Below are positions 8,973 to 17,289 of a stretch of 64,000 nt of DNA, in pieces; positions within the stretch are counted from its first letter, which is position 1, and every line of letters starts with the position of its first letter. The notes below the pieces were generated by a model. That model was not told where the DNA came from. It did not search any database and saw only the letters and a list, made by a program, of their open reading frames with translations. Source of the DNA: Bacteroides sp. (GTDB taxonomy: Bacteria > Bacteroidota > Bacteroidia > Bacteroidales > Muribaculaceae). The translations under genes and the position numbers were made by a program. The stretch is from assembly GCA_023666835.1 (NCBI GenBank), contig JAMPBJ010000001.1:993996-1057995 (forward strand), in the 5' to 3' direction.

Positions 8973-9815
8973 ATGGACTCAAGCAGGCTCGACAAAGATC
9001 TGATATCGCAACCCGAGTTGTGGCGACTCGTGCTGACGGTTGGCCGCGACGCCCTCGATGTGGCGCTGCTTCCCCCGCTTTCGCGCGAGGAAATGATCCT
9101 GTGTTCCTACCCCTATGGCTCGACCGATGCCGGCCTGCTTTCGGCCATCGAGGATATTGTCTACGACAATCCACTGCTGCTTAGCGACTTCAAGCGTATC
9201 GACTGCATAGTCGACTATGTACCGCAGGTGCTTCTTCCGGCGGCTCTACCCGACGAGGCCGTAGCCCCGGCTGTCGACATAGCCTCGGCTGCTGTAACCG
9301 ATGCCGACCTCTGCGAGCCGGAACTGTTTGACACGTCCGATCCGGAATGCCGTGTCGGTGTGCGACAGCTACGCAGCGTGCGCGACTTCCTAACCCGCAC
9401 CTTTTTCAACGTGCGCTTCGATTCGCGCATCGCCTCGCTCGTGCGCCACTTCAACTCGCTGGTCGACCTGCCCGAAGGCGTGCGCATGTTTGCCTTGACG
9501 CGCGGCAAGCAACTGACGCTCATTGCTTTACAAAACCACAGCGTCATACTGGCCAACACGTTTGAATTCCAATCGCCCGTCGATGCGGCGTTCTATATCC
9601 TCTCGGCGGTGCGCTCGCTCGACATCGACCCGGAGCATCTGATGCTGATGGTGTCGGCACCGGCCGACGCCTCCTCGCAGCCATCGATCGCCTCGACACT
9701 CGAGCGATTCTTCCCCCGCGTCGAGCCGATGCCATTTCCCACGCTGCGCTACCGGGCTTCGAAAGCCACGCTGCGCGCGCCACTCGAACTAATAATCCGT
9801 CCGCTATGCGAATAA
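8973..9815 (+). CDS. DUF3822 family protein
   Basis: A 280-aa cytoplasmic protein of unknown function. It belongs to a Bacteroidota-restricted family (DUF3822) typically encoded directly before rsmD, as here, where the two frames overlap by 10 bp. The fold hint is a duplicated actin/ASKHA-like arrangement of strands and helices, but no catalytic motif is apparent. The stable coupling to an rRNA methyltransferase suggests a role linked to RNA modification or to expression of RsmD; this is inference. The start ATG 8973 fits the promoter position. Confidence 0.8.
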   Translation: MDSSRLDKDLISQPELWRLVLTVGRDALDVALLPPLSREEMILCSYPYGSTDAGLLSAIEDIVYDNPLLLSDFKRIDCIVDYVPQVLLPAALPDEAVAPAVDIASAAVTDADLCEPELFDTSDPECRVGVRQLRSVRDFLTRTFFNVRFDSRIASLVRHFNSLVDLPEGVRMFALTRGKQLTLIALQNHSVILANTFEFQSPVDAAFYILSAVRSLDIDPEHLMLMVSAPADASSQPSIASTLERFFPRVEPMPFPTLRYRASKATLRAPLELIIRPLCE

Positions 9816-10357
9816 TCAGAGGCAAATACGGCAGGCGGCGCTTCGACGTGCCGGGCAACATCACCGCACGTCCCACCACCGACTTCGCCCGCGAAAACAT
9901 ATTCAACATCATCGAAAACACCATCGACATCGAAGGCTGCCGCGCCCTCGATCTGTTCGGCGGCACGGGCGCCATTTCGCTCGAACTGCTCTCGCGCGGA
10001 GCGGCCTCGGTGACTTGCGTCGAAAAGGCCTCTACGCAGTTTCGCTTCATAGCCAAAGTGGCTGAGCAGCTGGGCGAACGCAATCTGCGTCTGATCCGCG
10101 GCGACGTGTTCCGCTACCTCGCTTCGGCGCCCAAGGATTCGTTCGACTTCGTGTTTGCCGATCCGCCCTACGACATGGAACGCTTCGACGAGGTGCCGCG
10201 ACTGGTGCTCGAATCGGGCATACTGCGCCCGGGAGCGCTCTTCATCATCGAGCATTCGCGCGCCCGCGACTTCTCCTCGCTGCCCCATTTCCTCGACCAC
10301 CGCACCTACGGGTCGGTCAATTTTTCACTCTTCCTCATCCCCGACAATCATGACTGA
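9806..10357 (+). CDS. rsmD: 16S rRNA (guanine966-N2)-methyltransferase
   Basis: Methylates G966 of 16S rRNA using SAM. The 183 aa begin MRIIRGKYGRRRFDVP and include the family motif RPTTDFARENIFNII, the SAM-binding LDLFGGTGAISLE and the catalytic DPPY. It overlaps the DUF3822 gene upstream and the FtsB-like gene downstream (8 bp), so it sits in a compact operon. Confidence 0.95.
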   Translation: MRIIRGKYGRRRFDVPGNITARPTTDFARENIFNIIENTIDIEGCRALDLFGGTGAISLELLSRGAASVTCVEKASTQFRFIAKVAEQLGERNLRLIRGDVFRYLASAPKDSFDFVFADPPYDMERFDEVPRLVLESGILRPGALFIIEHSRARDFSSLPHFLDHRTYGSVNFSLFLIPDNHD

Positions 10358-10667
10358 CACCACGACACCACGACGCCGCACGTTCATGCAGTGGGCCCAC
10401 CGCTACCTGTTCAATTTCAGCCTGATAACCATCGTGGCCGTGCTGACCTACATACTCTTCTTCACTGACACTTCGGTGCAGACCACCTACTACTACGAGC
10501 GTCAGGCCGACGACATTCAGCGCGAGATTCGTCTCGAGCAAGACTCGCTCCAATACTACCGCGACCTCAACCGCCAGTTGGCCTCCGACCCATCGACCGT
10601 CGAGAAGGAAGCCCGCCAGAAATACCACATGCAGCGTCCCCACGAGGATGTCTACGTGATCCGTTAA
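10350..10667 (+). CDS. FtsB/DivIC-like septum formation initiator
   Basis: A 105-aa bitopic membrane protein with a short cytoplasmic N-terminus, one helix (about residues 23-41) and a periplasmic coiled coil rich in Asp/Glu/Gln/Arg, ending KYHMQRPHEDVYVI. This is the layout of FtsB/DivIC, which recruits septal peptidoglycan synthesis. The start ATG 10350 overlaps the rsmD end; the longer open frame upstream is an rsmD shadow. Confidence 0.85.
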   Translation: MTDTTTPRRRTFMQWAHRYLFNFSLITIVAVLTYILFFTDTSVQTTYYYERQADDIQREIRLEQDSLQYYRDLNRQLASDPSTVEKEARQKYHMQRPHEDVYVIR

Positions 10668-10704
10668 CCATCATTTGTCCAAACCCACACTCTTTCAGTC
10701 CAAT

Positions 10705-11097
10705 ATGAAACGCAACAAAAATCTTGACCACACGCTCTCGGCCTCACCATGGCTGTGGGTCATGAATCTCGGACTGCTGCTCATCGTCGTTGGCACGACA
10801 CTGCCGCTGTTCAACCCCGACAATTTCAGCTCCGACAATACGTTCCGCTACATCTACTCGGCCGGCGCTCTACTGGCGCTCGGAGGCCGCCTGGCCACTC
10901 CGCGCTATCGCGGCACCATCGTGCGCGTGATCCGTCTGTGCCGCATCGAGATCTGGAGCTGCATCGCCTTCTGTGTCGGCGCATTCTTCATGTGGTACAT
11001 GCCCGGCCAGAGCCGCGATTGGCTCGCCTTCACCCTGGCCGGCGGCGCTCTACAGCTCTTCACCTCCATCATGATACCCCGAGCCGTCCGCGGCTGA
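10705..11097 (+). CDS. Hypothetical four-helix membrane protein
   Basis: A 130-aa protein with four hydrophobic helices (PWLWVMNLGLLLIVVGTTLP and three more) and a basic N-terminus MKRNKNLDH. Small Bacteroidales membrane proteins of this type often follow the divIC gene; no function is known. ATG 10705 is preferred over a TTG at 10675. It probably shares a transcript with the genes from 8973. Confidence 0.75.
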   Translation: MKRNKNLDHTLSASPWLWVMNLGLLLIVVGTTLPLFNPDNFSSDNTFRYIYSAGALLALGGRLATPRYRGTIVRVIRLCRIEIWSCIAFCVGAFFMWYMPGQSRDWLAFTLAGGALQLFTSIMIPRAVRG

Positions 11098-11175
11098 TCC
11101 ATCACCACGCAAGCCAATCACCATCACATACTTACGTCCACCGACAACACAAACACACTTCGACCCGGGTCGACT

Positions 11176-12723
11176 TTGCGGTCGCCCAACCATGTCTACA
11201 CCATCCACTCCGTGCTCGGCACCGGTGGATTCGGCATCACTTACTCGGCCACTTTCTCCACAATGGTCGGCTCGCTGCCCGTCAAGGCCGTGGTGGCCAT
11301 CAAGGAGCATTTCATCTCGGCCGACTGTCTGCGCGACGGCACCACCAACGCCATCATCTATTCGCAGCCCTCGGCCCAGCGCGTCGAGCAGTCGCGCCGC
11401 GATTTTGCCGGTGAAGCCCGTCGACTTATGCAGGTAGGGCAGACCAACCCCAACATAGTGAAGGTGAGCGAAGTGTTCGACGCCAACAACACTTCCTACT
11501 ACGTGATGGAATATCTCGAAGGCGTGTCGCTCCACGACTATGTGCGCGAGCGCGGACGCCTCACCGAGCAGCAGACCCTCGATCTGATGATACCGGTGGT
11601 TCGTGCCGTGGCTTCGCTCCACGATCAGCGCATCACCCACCTCGACATCAAGCCGTCAAACATCATGATAGCCTCGACGGCCGACGGTCAGCCGCGCCCG
11701 GTACTCATCGATTTCGGTCTGTCGAAGCACTACAACTCCGACGGCTCAGCCACCTCGACCATCAACACCCAGGGCTACAGCGACGGCTACGCCCCGGTGG
11801 AACAATATGTAGGCATCAGCACCTTCTCGCCCGCCAGCGACGTCTACTCCCTGGCTGCCACCATGGTCTACTGCCTCTCGGGCCAACGTCCGCCCAAAGC
11901 CCTGGAGATGAACCCCGCAAGCCTCAACCGCGCCCTGCCCGCTGACATCAGCACCACCTTGCGCGACACCCTGACCAAAGCCCTAAAAATGGCAGCCAAC
12001 GACCGCCACTTCGACGCCGGCGCCCTCGCCAACCTCCTCCAATACGGCCACTCCGCCCAAACCACCCAAACCCAAGCCACCCCAACCACAACCCAAACTC
12101 CAACCCCAACCCAAATTACCCCAACCCAAACCATCCCACAAACTCCCATCACTCCCACTCCCCAACCTGAGTTTCAATCCACCACACCACTCACTTCAGA
12201 GCCTCAACCAACAAAAGCCATAAACATTTTAGAATCATCAGAATATTACGACAATTACAGTCCTGCTACTCAAAACGAGGACTTAGAATCGAAGAATAAA
12301 AAAAAGCCGTTCTCATATATAGTATATAACATATTACAATTTTTTGGATTAATCTTATTTATTTTCATAGGTTTAATTCTATTCCATTCGACTTTATTAG
12401 GAGGAGAAGAAGATGATGAATATTTTTGCTTCATGGAGCAAAGAAGTTATGGCTTATTATTTGCGGCAATCATGATCTTAATTGGTGGCCTAGGGAAACA
12501 TTTTTCAAGGTTCAAAAAAGTCAATAAAACTAAAACAAAAATAGATTTATTGGGAAGTACTTGTTTATGTTTAGCCTCTATTAATTTCTATTTTTGGGGA
12601 TATCAATTCCTATATTTCATGGATATGCCCTCAATTTTCTTTCTTCTTTCGCTTGTGGGAATAATACTTCTACTCATACCTGCGAGAAAATTTTCACGAG
12701 CACAGATCTTCCAACAATCGTAG
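11176..12723 (+). CDS. Ser/Thr protein kinase with Thr-Pro linker and AT-rich membrane tail
   Basis: The 515-aa product has a complete PknB-type kinase domain: glycine loop LGTGGFGITY (14-23), lysine in VVAIKEH (K43), helix-C Glu (E80), catalytic HLDIKPSN (155-162) and DFG (179-181). A repetitive Thr/Pro/Gln linker (about 293-340) leads to a C-terminal region with about four membrane helices. From about 12230 the DNA becomes clearly AT-rich with different codon use, unlike the kinase part, which suggests a recombinant tail. No ATG lies in frame before the kinase domain; TTG 11176 is the only common start, and homology-like sequence (LRPGSTLRSPNH) begins further upstream, so the start is uncertain. 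The substrate is unknown. Confidence 0.85.
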   Translation: MRSPNHVYTIHSVLGTGGFGITYSATFSTMVGSLPVKAVVAIKEHFISADCLRDGTTNAIIYSQPSAQRVEQSRRDFAGEARRLMQVGQTNPNIVKVSEVFDANNTSYYVMEYLEGVSLHDYVRERGRLTEQQTLDLMIPVVRAVASLHDQRITHLDIKPSNIMIASTADGQPRPVLIDFGLSKHYNSDGSATSTINTQGYSDGYAPVEQYVGISTFSPASDVYSLAATMVYCLSGQRPPKALEMNPASLNRALPADISTTLRDTLTKALKMAANDRHFDAGALANLLQYGHSAQTTQTQATPTTTQTPTPTQITPTQTIPQTPITPTPQPEFQSTTPLTSEPQPTKAINILESSEYYDNYSPATQNEDLESKNKKKPFSYIVYNILQFFGLILFIFIGLILFHSTLLGGEEDDEYFCFMEQRSYGLLFAAIMILIGGLGKHFSRFKKVNKTKTKIDLLGSTCLCLASINFYFWGYQFLYFMDMPSIFFLLSLVGIILLLIPARKFSRAQIFQQS

Positions 12724-12872
12724 TTTATTTTTAGCTGATTGGTAAAGACTAATCCACTTTTCATGTGGGACGAACCTTCCTATCCCTCCTATTGAGGCTC
12801 TATTTGAGGCGTTAGACGCGCTGTAATAAATAATATTAACAGTTGGATGGTGGTTAATTCTTTAAGAATTAT

Positions 12873-12880
12873 TAAATTTG
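12873..12880 (+). promoter_or_regulatory. -7 element (TAAATTTG) before coaX
   Basis: TAAATTTG lies 7 bp before the coaX ATG, which places the transcript start at about the start codon. No good -33 was found. Confidence 0.55.
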
Positions 12881-12887
12881 CGCCCAA

Positions 12888-13625
12888 ATGGCCTATTATA
12901 TAACCATCGATCAAGGCAACTCGGCGGCCAAACTGGCTTTGTGGCGCGACGAGACTCTCGAAAAGATACTCATCACGGAGCATCTGTCGGCCGACGTGAT
13001 CAGCCGTTGGCTGGAGGACCGTCGCTCGGTCGACGCCGCCATCTACTGCTCGGTGGCCTCGCGCGGCACCGACATCATGGCGATGCTCTCGTCGGTGGCC
13101 CACCGCTCGATGCGCCTTAGCTCCGACATGCCGCTTCCGATCAAGATCGACTACGGCACACCCGGCTCGCTCGGCGCCGACCGCATTGCGGCCGCCGTGG
13201 GCGCCCGCGCCATCATGCCCGACGTGCCGCTGCTGGTGGTCGACGCCGGCACGGCTGTGACCTACGACGCTGTCAGCGCTGACGGTCGATTCGAGGGAGG
13301 TAACATAGCCCCGGGCATGAACATGCGCGTCGAGGCTCTGCATCGCTTCACAGCCCGACTGCCACGCGTGCAGGTGCCCCGTGAACTGCCCACCGGCGCT
13401 TTCCTTGGCACCGACACTGCCTCGGCCATGATCCTTGGTGCCGTCTACGGCATAGTAGGAGCCATGTCGTACTACAAACAGCATCTTCCGTCCGACACCC
13501 GCGTGGTGATGACAGGCGGATGGGCCGGCGAACTGAGCCGCATCTGCGACTTCGATGTCACCGTCGAGCCCCATCTGGTCAGCATCGGACTCAACAGAAT
13601 ATTGATCTATAATGAAAATAATTAA
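12888..13625 (+). CDS. coaX: Type III pantothenate kinase
   Basis: First step of CoA biosynthesis: ATP-dependent phosphorylation of pantothenate. The 245 aa carry ASKHA-fold motifs: N-terminal DQGNSAAKLA (the DxGNT-like phosphate loop), GSLGADRIAA and VVDAGTAVTYDAV, all diagnostic of CoaX. It overlaps the following outer-membrane protein gene by 14 bp, so the pair is co-translated. Confidence 0.96.
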   Translation: MAYYITIDQGNSAAKLALWRDETLEKILITEHLSADVISRWLEDRRSVDAAIYCSVASRGTDIMAMLSSVAHRSMRLSSDMPLPIKIDYGTPGSLGADRIAAAVGARAIMPDVPLLVVDAGTAVTYDAVSADGRFEGGNIAPGMNMRVEALHRFTARLPRVQVPRELPTGAFLGTDTASAMILGAVYGIVGAMSYYKQHLPSDTRVVMTGGWAGELSRICDFDVTVEPHLVSIGLNRILIYNENN

Positions 13626-14868
13626 CCGACTTTCAGCACTTGCAGTGGCCCTGCTGACGCTGGCTTCGACAGCCACGGCTCAGGTCAACTCTCCCTATTC
13701 AAAATTCGGCTACGGCCTGCTCAACGACAACGCCACCGCCACCCAGCGTCAGATGGGCGGCATCGGCTACGGTATGAACTCCGGCCGCCAGATCAACGTG
13801 ATGAACCCGGCATCGTATGCCATGTGCGACACGCTGACCTTCCTGTTCGACATGGGAGTCAGCTTCACCACCGTCAAGCAGAGCGAGGCTTCCTCGGGCG
13901 ACCTCGGCTACGCCAAGTCGACCGAATATGGCGGCGGCCTTGACTACATCACCATGCAGGTGCCCATAGGCCGCTACATGGGAGCCAGCATCGGCATCGT
14001 GCCCTTCACTTCGGTGGGCTATGCATTCGGCACCGAGATAGCCAACGGCACCAACTCGCGCCAGGGCTCGGGCGGATTGAACCAGCTCTATCTGGGCTAT
14101 GCCGGACGCCTGTTCAAGGGCTTCAGCATCGGCGCCAATGTCAGCTATCTGTTTGGCACGACGGTCAACGACGTGTTTGTCAACACCGACGCCGGCTCGT
14201 CGTCGCTGTTCGAGCAAGTGGTGCAGGTTCGCGACTGGCGCGTGCAGTTCGGTGCTCAATACACGCTCAACCTCAACGCCAACAACCGCCTGACGGCCGG
14301 CTTGGTCTACACTCCGGGCAAGACGCTGCTGGGCAAAGCCTGGGTGACAAAATATGACGTCAACGCCGATGAAGCTCCCGACACACTGGAGACCGGCTCG
14401 CTGAAAAACCGCGCCTCGCTGCCCGAAACATGGGGCGCAGGTCTCACCTACCGCTGGGGTAACCGCCTGATGGTGGGCGTGGACTACACATATCAGCCGT
14501 GGTCGAAGGTGAAAACACTGGAGATGAAAGACTTCGAGGGCACCCGCTTCGCCGATCGCTGGCAAGTGGCCCTGGGCGGTGAATACACCCACGCCCAGCG
14601 CGGCAACTACCTGGCCCGCACCACCTATCGCGCCGGCGCGTTCTACAACCGCGACTACATGATGGTGGGCAACAACCACGTGCGCGAATACGGCATCTCG
14701 TTCGGTTTCGGACTTCCGGCCCTGTCATCGAAGACGGTGATCAACCTCGGCTTTGAATACCGCCACCGCCAGGCCACGCCCAACCCGCTGCTCAAGGAAA
14801 GCTACTTCAATATCCGCCTGGGTATCAACTTCAACGAACTTTGGTTCTTCCAGAACAAGATCAAATAA
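13612..14868 (+). CDS. Outer-membrane beta-barrel protein (FadL/OmpP1-like)
   Basis: A 418-aa exported protein with a signal peptide cut after STATA-Q. The N-terminal segment NSPYSKFGYGLLND and the NPASYA motif are common in Bacteroidota barrel proteins distantly related to FadL/OmpP1. Alternating amphipathic strands continue to a C-terminal aromatic region (GINFNELWFFQNKIK). Position between coaX and lptC suggests an envelope-biogenesis gene set; the cargo is unknown. Confidence 0.75.
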   Translation: MKIINRLSALAVALLTLASTATAQVNSPYSKFGYGLLNDNATATQRQMGGIGYGMNSGRQINVMNPASYAMCDTLTFLFDMGVSFTTVKQSEASSGDLGYAKSTEYGGGLDYITMQVPIGRYMGASIGIVPFTSVGYAFGTEIANGTNSRQGSGGLNQLYLGYAGRLFKGFSIGANVSYLFGTTVNDVFVNTDAGSSSLFEQVVQVRDWRVQFGAQYTLNLNANNRLTAGLVYTPGKTLLGKAWVTKYDVNADEAPDTLETGSLKNRASLPETWGAGLTYRWGNRLMVGVDYTYQPWSKVKTLEMKDFEGTRFADRWQVALGGEYTHAQRGNYLARTTYRAGAFYNRDYMMVGNNHVREYGISFGFGLPALSSKTVINLGFEYRHRQATPNPLLKESYFNIRLGINFNELWFFQNKIK

Positions 14869-14921
14869 GAACAGTGAGCTCCACCGACGATCCTTCATTG
14901 CGGCGCCGACCTGCGGCGCTT

Positions 14922-15731
14922 ATGCGGCTGATACCTGCTCTGCTGGCGGCGGCTGCAGTGCTCGGCATGCCCCTCGCCGGCTGCGAGGACGAGCACAAGG
15001 AGATCGTGCACGGAAACCCTAACCCGGAGACAACTCCGACGATGACCACCACCGACGTGGAGACACTCATCTCCGACTCGGGAGTGGTGCGCTACAAGAT
15101 CACCACGCCCCTGTGGTATATGTACGACGAAGCCGCCGAGCCACGGTGGACCTTCCCCGAGGGTGTGCATCTGGAGAAATTCGACCTCAAACTCAAGCCC
15201 GAGGCCTATGTGGAGTGCGACTCGGCCATCTTCTGGCGCGACAAGCAGTTGTGGCGACTCGACGGCTATGTCAACATACGCAATCTGGCCGGCGAGAAAT
15301 TTCTGACCAACCAGCTCTACTGGGATCAGCGCCAGCAGAAGGTGTACAGCGACTCGTTTATCCACATCGAGCGCGCCGGTAAAATCATTGAAGGCTATGG
15401 ATTTGAGTCAAACGAGCAGATGACGCGCTACCACGTGCTCCGCGTGGCCGCCATCTTCCCGGCCGACAAATTCACCCAACCCGTCAGCCGCCCCGACTCG
15501 GCGATGCCCGCTCCGGAAAAGAGCAACGTCGCCCCGCCGCCCGGCACTTTGGATCCGCGCCATCCCCACGTGGTGGTGTCGGGCAAAGTCGACGATTCCA
15601 AGATCAAGAAAACGGCTGTGCGTGAGTCTGGTGGCACCCTTCGCCCCGGCACACCGACAAAGATTGAGCGGCCCAGACCCGGCACTCAGAAACCACCGCA
15701 AAAACCCTCTGCCTCACCCTTCCAACGATAA
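14922..15731 (+). CDS. lptC: LPS export protein LptC (lipoprotein form)
   Basis: LptC links the LptB2FG transporter in the inner membrane to periplasmic LptA for LPS transport. The 269 aa from ATG 14922 have a lipoprotein signal with lipobox LAGC. The LptC core follows (DVETLISDSGVVRYKITTP, FPEGVHLEKFD, a beta-jellyroll region ending YGFESNEQM). The C-terminal 70 residues are a Pro-rich, probably disordered tail (PAPEKSNVAPPPGTL) longer than in E. coli. GTG or TTG starts further upstream are possible but would hide the signal peptide. Confidence 0.85.
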   Translation: MRLIPALLAAAAVLGMPLAGCEDEHKEIVHGNPNPETTPTMTTTDVETLISDSGVVRYKITTPLWYMYDEAAEPRWTFPEGVHLEKFDLKLKPEAYVECDSAIFWRDKQLWRLDGYVNIRNLAGEKFLTNQLYWDQRQQKVYSDSFIHIERAGKIIEGYGFESNEQMTRYHVLRVAAIFPADKFTQPVSRPDSAMPAPEKSNVAPPPGTLDPRHPHVVVSGKVDDSKIKKTAVRESGGTLRPGTPTKIERPRPGTQKPPQKPSASPFQR

Positions 15732-15755
15732 ACACCCCCCCGAACCGACACGACT

Positions 15756-17039
15756 ATGGAAATAGCCACCTGGATCATAATAGCAGTAGTATCGCTCATA
15801 TTTTCAGCGCTCTTTTCGGGCACCGAGATAGCCTATGTGTCGAGCGACCGCGTGCGCGTGGAGCTCGACGTCAACTCATCCGGGCTGATGAGCCGCATCA
15901 TCAACCTCTTTTTCCGCGACGAAGACCTGTTCATCTCCACCATCCTTGTGGGCAACAACGTGATGCTCGTGATCTACGGTATGGGGGCGGCCTTTCTGAT
16001 CGAGGAGGTGTGGCTTGCGCAATATCATCTCAACCAAGCACTTCTGCTGGTGATCTCGACATTGATCTCCACCGGAGTGATACTGCTCATCGGTGAGTTT
16101 CTGCCCAAAACGGTGTTTCGCATCAACCCCTACACATCGCTGAAAATATTTGCAATACCGATCGCAATATTCTACATAGCGCTGCTGCCGGTGTCGCTTT
16201 TCACTTCGTGGCTGTCGAAGATGCTGATGCGTCTGTGCGGCATCAAGACCGCTTCGACGAGCATGGGCATGCTGTCGGTGGGCGAGCTCAACCAGTATCT
16301 GGAGAGCAACATCGACGAGATCAACCCCGACAAAGCACCTGTGGAAAACGAGGTGAAGATATTTCACAATGCCCTCGACTTCTCCAATACCCACCTGCGC
16401 GACTGCATGTTGCCACGCAATGAGATAGTGGCCGTCAACATGGCCACGGCCACCCGACAGGATCTGGTGGATCTATTCACCGAGTCGGGCCGCTCGAAGA
16501 TCGTGGTCTACGCCGACGACATCGACAATGTGATGGGCTACATCCACGTCAGCGAACTATTTGATCCCGAATCAGACTGGCACGAACATCTCAAGCCGGT
16601 GATATTCGCTCCTGAATCACTGTTGGCCAACAAGTTGATGCGCCGACTGCTGAGCGAAAAGCGATCGATGGCCATCGTGGTCGACGAATTTGGCGGCACA
16701 GCCGGACTGGTCACCCTCGAGGATCTGGTGGAAGAGATATTCGGCGACATCCGCGACGAGCATGATACATCCGACGAGCTCGTGCGCAAGGTGGACGACG
16801 ACGTGTATGAATGTTCGGGACGCGTCGAGATCGAGACATTGCGCGAAGTGTACCATATCGACATTCCCGAAGACGATGACTATCAGACGCTTGCCGGCTA
16901 CATCCTGGTCAACACCGGAGAGATACCCTCGGAAGGAGAAGTGATCGAGCTCGGCAGCCACCGCTTCGAGATATTGCGCCGCGCCGCCACCCGCCTGGAG
17001 CTGATCCGCATCTCGCCGGTCACCCCGGCCGAAGTTTAG
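15756..17039 (+). CDS. CNNM/CBS-domain membrane protein (GldE/CorB-like)
   Basis: A 427-aa protein with an N-terminal CNNM transmembrane domain (FSALFSGTEIAYVSSDRVR, GEFLPKTVFRINP), a CBS pair (with MLPRNEIVAVN and FGGTAGLVTLEDLVEEIFGDI) and a C-terminal CorC/HlyC domain. The family includes putative Mg2+ exporters and, in Bacteroidota, GldE. Following lptC, a GldE-like assignment is plausible, but gliding genes are not visible here. The ion-transport role is inferred. Confidence 0.88.
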   Translation: MEIATWIIIAVVSLIFSALFSGTEIAYVSSDRVRVELDVNSSGLMSRIINLFFRDEDLFISTILVGNNVMLVIYGMGAAFLIEEVWLAQYHLNQALLLVISTLISTGVILLIGEFLPKTVFRINPYTSLKIFAIPIAIFYIALLPVSLFTSWLSKMLMRLCGIKTASTSMGMLSVGELNQYLESNIDEINPDKAPVENEVKIFHNALDFSNTHLRDCMLPRNEIVAVNMATATRQDLVDLFTESGRSKIVVYADDIDNVMGYIHVSELFDPESDWHEHLKPVIFAPESLLANKLMRRLLSEKRSMAIVVDEFGGTAGLVTLEDLVEEIFGDIRDEHDTSDELVRKVDDDVYECSGRVEIETLREVYHIDIPEDDDYQTLAGYILVNTGEIPSEGEVIELGSHRFEILRRAATRLELIRISPVTPAEV

Positions 17040-17114
17040 CGGAGGCTTTGAGCCGGATTGGGAATTATGGGATTTATGGGAAGATTGGGAGGAAGCGCAG
17101 AATTTAACGAATTA

Positions 17115-17146
17115 TTTGGATATGGTGAGGGTTATCCTTATATTTG
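17115..17146 (+). promoter_or_regulatory. Promoter of tRNA-Arg (TTTG-N20-TATATTTG)
   Basis: TTTG at 17115-17118 and TATATTTG at 17139-17146 have the consensus 20-bp spacing and lie 38 bp before the tRNA. Confidence 0.75.
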
Positions 17147-17184
17147 CATAGATTTCCGGGCGGAATGCTGACCGGGAATAGTAA

Positions 17185-17256
17185 GCCCCGGTAGTTCAAC
17201 GGATAGAATAGAAGTTTCCTAAACTTTAGATAGCAGTTCGATTCTGCTCCGGGGTA
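17185..17256 (+). tRNA. tRNA-Arg (anticodon CCT)
   Basis: A full cloverleaf can be drawn by hand: acceptor GCCCCGG with CCGGGGT, D stem GTTC/GAAT, anticodon stem GAAGT/ACTTT with loop TTCCTAA (anticodon CCT), and T arm AGCAG-TTCGATT-CTGCT. The CCA end is not encoded. It reads AGG codons. Confidence 0.93.
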
Positions 17257-17289
17257 CGAAACTAACTGACAACCAATCACAACCTGACC

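Noticed and set aside
12748-12762. Shared word ACTAATCCACTTTT before coaX and before mutS
   Set aside because: A 14-bp match without palindrome, spacing to -7 elements, or a third copy is probably chance.
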